Origin: Atrichornis clamosus
Taxonomy: Eukaryota; Chordata; Aves; Passeriformes; Menuridae
NCBI GenBank assembly: GCA_013400975.1
Contig: WBMZ01008655.1
Span: forward strand, 62,001 to 126,000
Direction: 5' to 3'
DNA length: 64,000 nucleotides
The stretch's first letter is position 1. Each line of letters opens with the position of its first letter. Below, piece after piece: positions 62,161 to 64,000 of the stretch. A program made the translations under genes and the position numbers. Under the pieces are notes generated by a model. It was not told the DNA's origin. It did no database searches and saw only the letters and a program-made list of their open reading frames with translations.

Positions 62161-62185
62161 CTGGTGATGGCTGGTGATGGCTGCA
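62161..62185. repeat. Two-copy 11-bp tandem repeat
   Basis: CTGGTGATGG occurs twice with an 11-base period, then continues into CTGCAT. Confidence 0.8.
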
Positions 62186-62511
62186 TTTGACAATACCTTA
62201 GCTGTTTGATTAAAACTACATATCACTTTGAAGGAAATGGTTGTCTTTGAAAAGCTGTTGTTACTAAGCAGACTCAGAAAGGGTGTAAGACCAAGTCAGC
62301 CAAGGAGGTAGTGCACAAGAGAAAGCTTGTTTCTGCAGTCTAGTGCCTAGGAGAATATTACAGATTCTGACCTCTGCTCCCAGGACTGTTTCTGTACTTG
62401 CCATTAAATGACCATTAGGTTTGCTGCCGATGGGGAAAGAGTTAAGTGCTGAGTGAAAGCAGACACAGTTGACAAGGACAGAAATAGGAAGAACAAAACA
62501 ATGTAGAGCTC

Positions 62512-62537
62512 TTGTGTGCGTGTGTGTGTGCATGTGT
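62512..62537. repeat. (GT)n microsatellite, interrupted
   Basis: TTGTGTGCGTGTGTGTGTGC followed by ATGTGTG. Confidence 0.9.
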
Positions 62538-63605
62538 GGAGAGCAATACCTGTGCAGGGTCTGGTATGGTGCTACTGGAAACCCAGTGCAGAATGGAGGG
62601 GCATTGCACCTTCGAACACAGGCTCAGGAGGGAAAGTTGGCCGTATAATGCAAAATTAAATTTAAACACAGGTGTGAGGGGGGTCCTACTAATGACTTGA
62701 TGAGTTTTTAAGTGGCCAGCTAGTGGGGAAGATAGAGAAGACGAGTGGTAATGCATAACTTTACAGACCTAGAGATAAGTCCTGTTGAGTGGAGCTTAAT
62801 ATTGCATATATCTCGTACTGAAAATGTGAACTGCAGACCAGATTAGATCAGGGAATGTTAGCCACATCCAGTGCAAAATATATTTTGTTTTGTTTGGTTT
62901 CTTTTAAAACAGAGAGAGGGAGCATAAGTTCAGGGAGGTAAGTGAAAGTTCAGTGAGATTTCTCCACATTCATGAAACCTGAGTTCATAGGCAATCTATT
63001 GAGTCACACACAGATGAGAATCTTGCCTGGTCAATTAGGAAAAAAAGGAAAAAAGAACCCCAACCCCTTCCCCCTCCAAGTTCCTTGATGTTCAGTAGGT
63101 GTGGTTGGGTGAAGAAAAGCCAGACCAATACCAACAGCTGCATGGAATCTTTCCACGACTGGAAGGTGAATAATTAACTCCCTTATAACTGCAGCCCCTC
63201 AGGGGGTAGTGAATCACCAGCCCAATTTAGAGTTATGTTATCTTGTAATGAACAATAAGAGGGAAATCTATACATGTCCTAACAGTTCGAGTGAGGCATC
63301 AATGATCTGTGCCCCAAAAACCCCAAGAAGGGAGTTGATAAAAATGCATCTCTAAGAAAATAACTGATTTTTTACAACCAACTCAGCAGTGCCTGAAGTT
63401 TATATTTTTTTTCCTAGGCATATGACATTTTATGAATTTGATACTTAGACAAGAGAGAAAAAAGTGTGTCAGTTCTACACAATACCTGGCAACATTGTGC
63501 CAGTACCTAAAGTCAGATACAATCAGGGTGGGAATTAATTTATTTTTCTGCATCCAGTCACGCTCTTACTGTTGCCTCTGGACTTCTGGGATGGAGGGAG
63601 GGGTC

Positions 63606-63641
63606 AACAAAAAGGCAGATATGAAACAAAAAGGCAGATAT
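63606..63641. repeat. Two-copy tandem duplication, period 19 bp
   Basis: AACAAAAAGGCAGATAT is present exactly at 63606-63622 and 63625-63641. Confidence 0.9.
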
Positions 63642-64000
63642 TAAAAATAAGCCTGCTGTTATGTGACTTGAAAACCTACTAATGGATATTTTTTTGAAGG
63701 TTTTGAATGTCCACTGGGAAATCTCCAGCAGACTGCAAATCCAGAAACCTTAAGGACTGGTCTAAACTTGACAAACCTTTGCATATATTAACTGCACCCT
63801 CAAGAGACAGGCAGTATAAATCACTCTTCTTCATATGTAGAGACAGAATACTGGAGTTCTGGCACAAGACAGGTCCTCGCTGCTTCTTCTGGGACTGCAG
63901 TCTCTTCATTAAGATTTTTAGTGCACTGCAGAAGTTCCAAAAGTGGCTGGTAGAAAATACCCACGTATTTTTCTTTACAAAACCATGCACAAGACAAGTG

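Larger units (their letters stand above)
49481..64000. other. Non-coding AT-rich stretch, no gene recognised
   Basis: 14.5 kb with no CR1, LTR or recognised gene. It holds simple repeats listed separately, a slightly GC-richer patch at 61850-62180 and scattered frames of 60-118 codons without family resemblance. It could be intergenic or intronic. Confidence 0.55.

Noticed and set aside
1..64000. CRISPR array, phage, bacterial operon or plasmid features
   Set aside because: There are no spaced identical repeats and no dense long genes, and the repeat content is that of a vertebrate nuclear genome.

Overview
The window looks like a gene-poor, AT-rich stretch of a bird nuclear genome, either intergenic or deep inside an intron. 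The assignment rests on interspersed repeats. Two long 5'-truncated CR1 LINE copies (about 20.1-21.4 kb and 47.7-49.5 kb, both minus strand) still encode recognisable reverse-transcriptase blocks. Three solo-LTR-like segments resemble avian endogenous retrovirus LTRs. Several old, heavily diverged fragments resemble repeats shared by birds, turtles and crocodilians. I cannot name the species. All family assignments come from recalled sequence patterns and were not searched.

I found no intact protein-coding gene, tRNA, full rRNA, CRISPR array or bacterial-type operon. Open reading frames are 60-183 codons, scattered on both strands, and mostly cross repeats or lack any family resemblance. The best weak candidate for an unannotated exon is at 34192-34341 (a splice-acceptor-like start, then 49 open codons and a stop), at low confidence.

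Layout: 1-10 kb is mostly unique AT-rich DNA with a short CR1 3' end (3.2 kb) and an ancient repeat fragment (9.4 kb). An LTR in minus orientation lies at 10.0-10.85 kb between two copies of CCAGA. Ancient MIR/CORE-SINE-like pieces follow at 12.3, 13.4 and 16.3 kb. From 20.1 to 23.85 kb there is a retroelement cluster: CR1 (minus), a 1.05-kb LTR (plus) with an internal array of about 45-bp units, and a second, unrelated 0.57-kb LTR (plus). A tRNA-headed ancient SINE-like piece lies at 25.5 kb, a probable 5S-rRNA-derived SINE at 32.6 kb, a hAT-like terminus at 33.5 kb, an old CR1-type tail at 42.6 kb and the second long CR1 at 47.7-49.5 kb. The last 14.5 kb is AT-rich and nearly repeat-free apart from simple repeats and a perfect AT-rich hairpin at 60.35 kb.

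Nothing here forms a pathway or a functional multi-gene system. The informative content is a layered record of transposon insertion: very old amniote SINEs, then CR1, then LTR elements. Both CR1 reverse transcriptases have lost catalytic aspartates, so neither copy could be autonomous.
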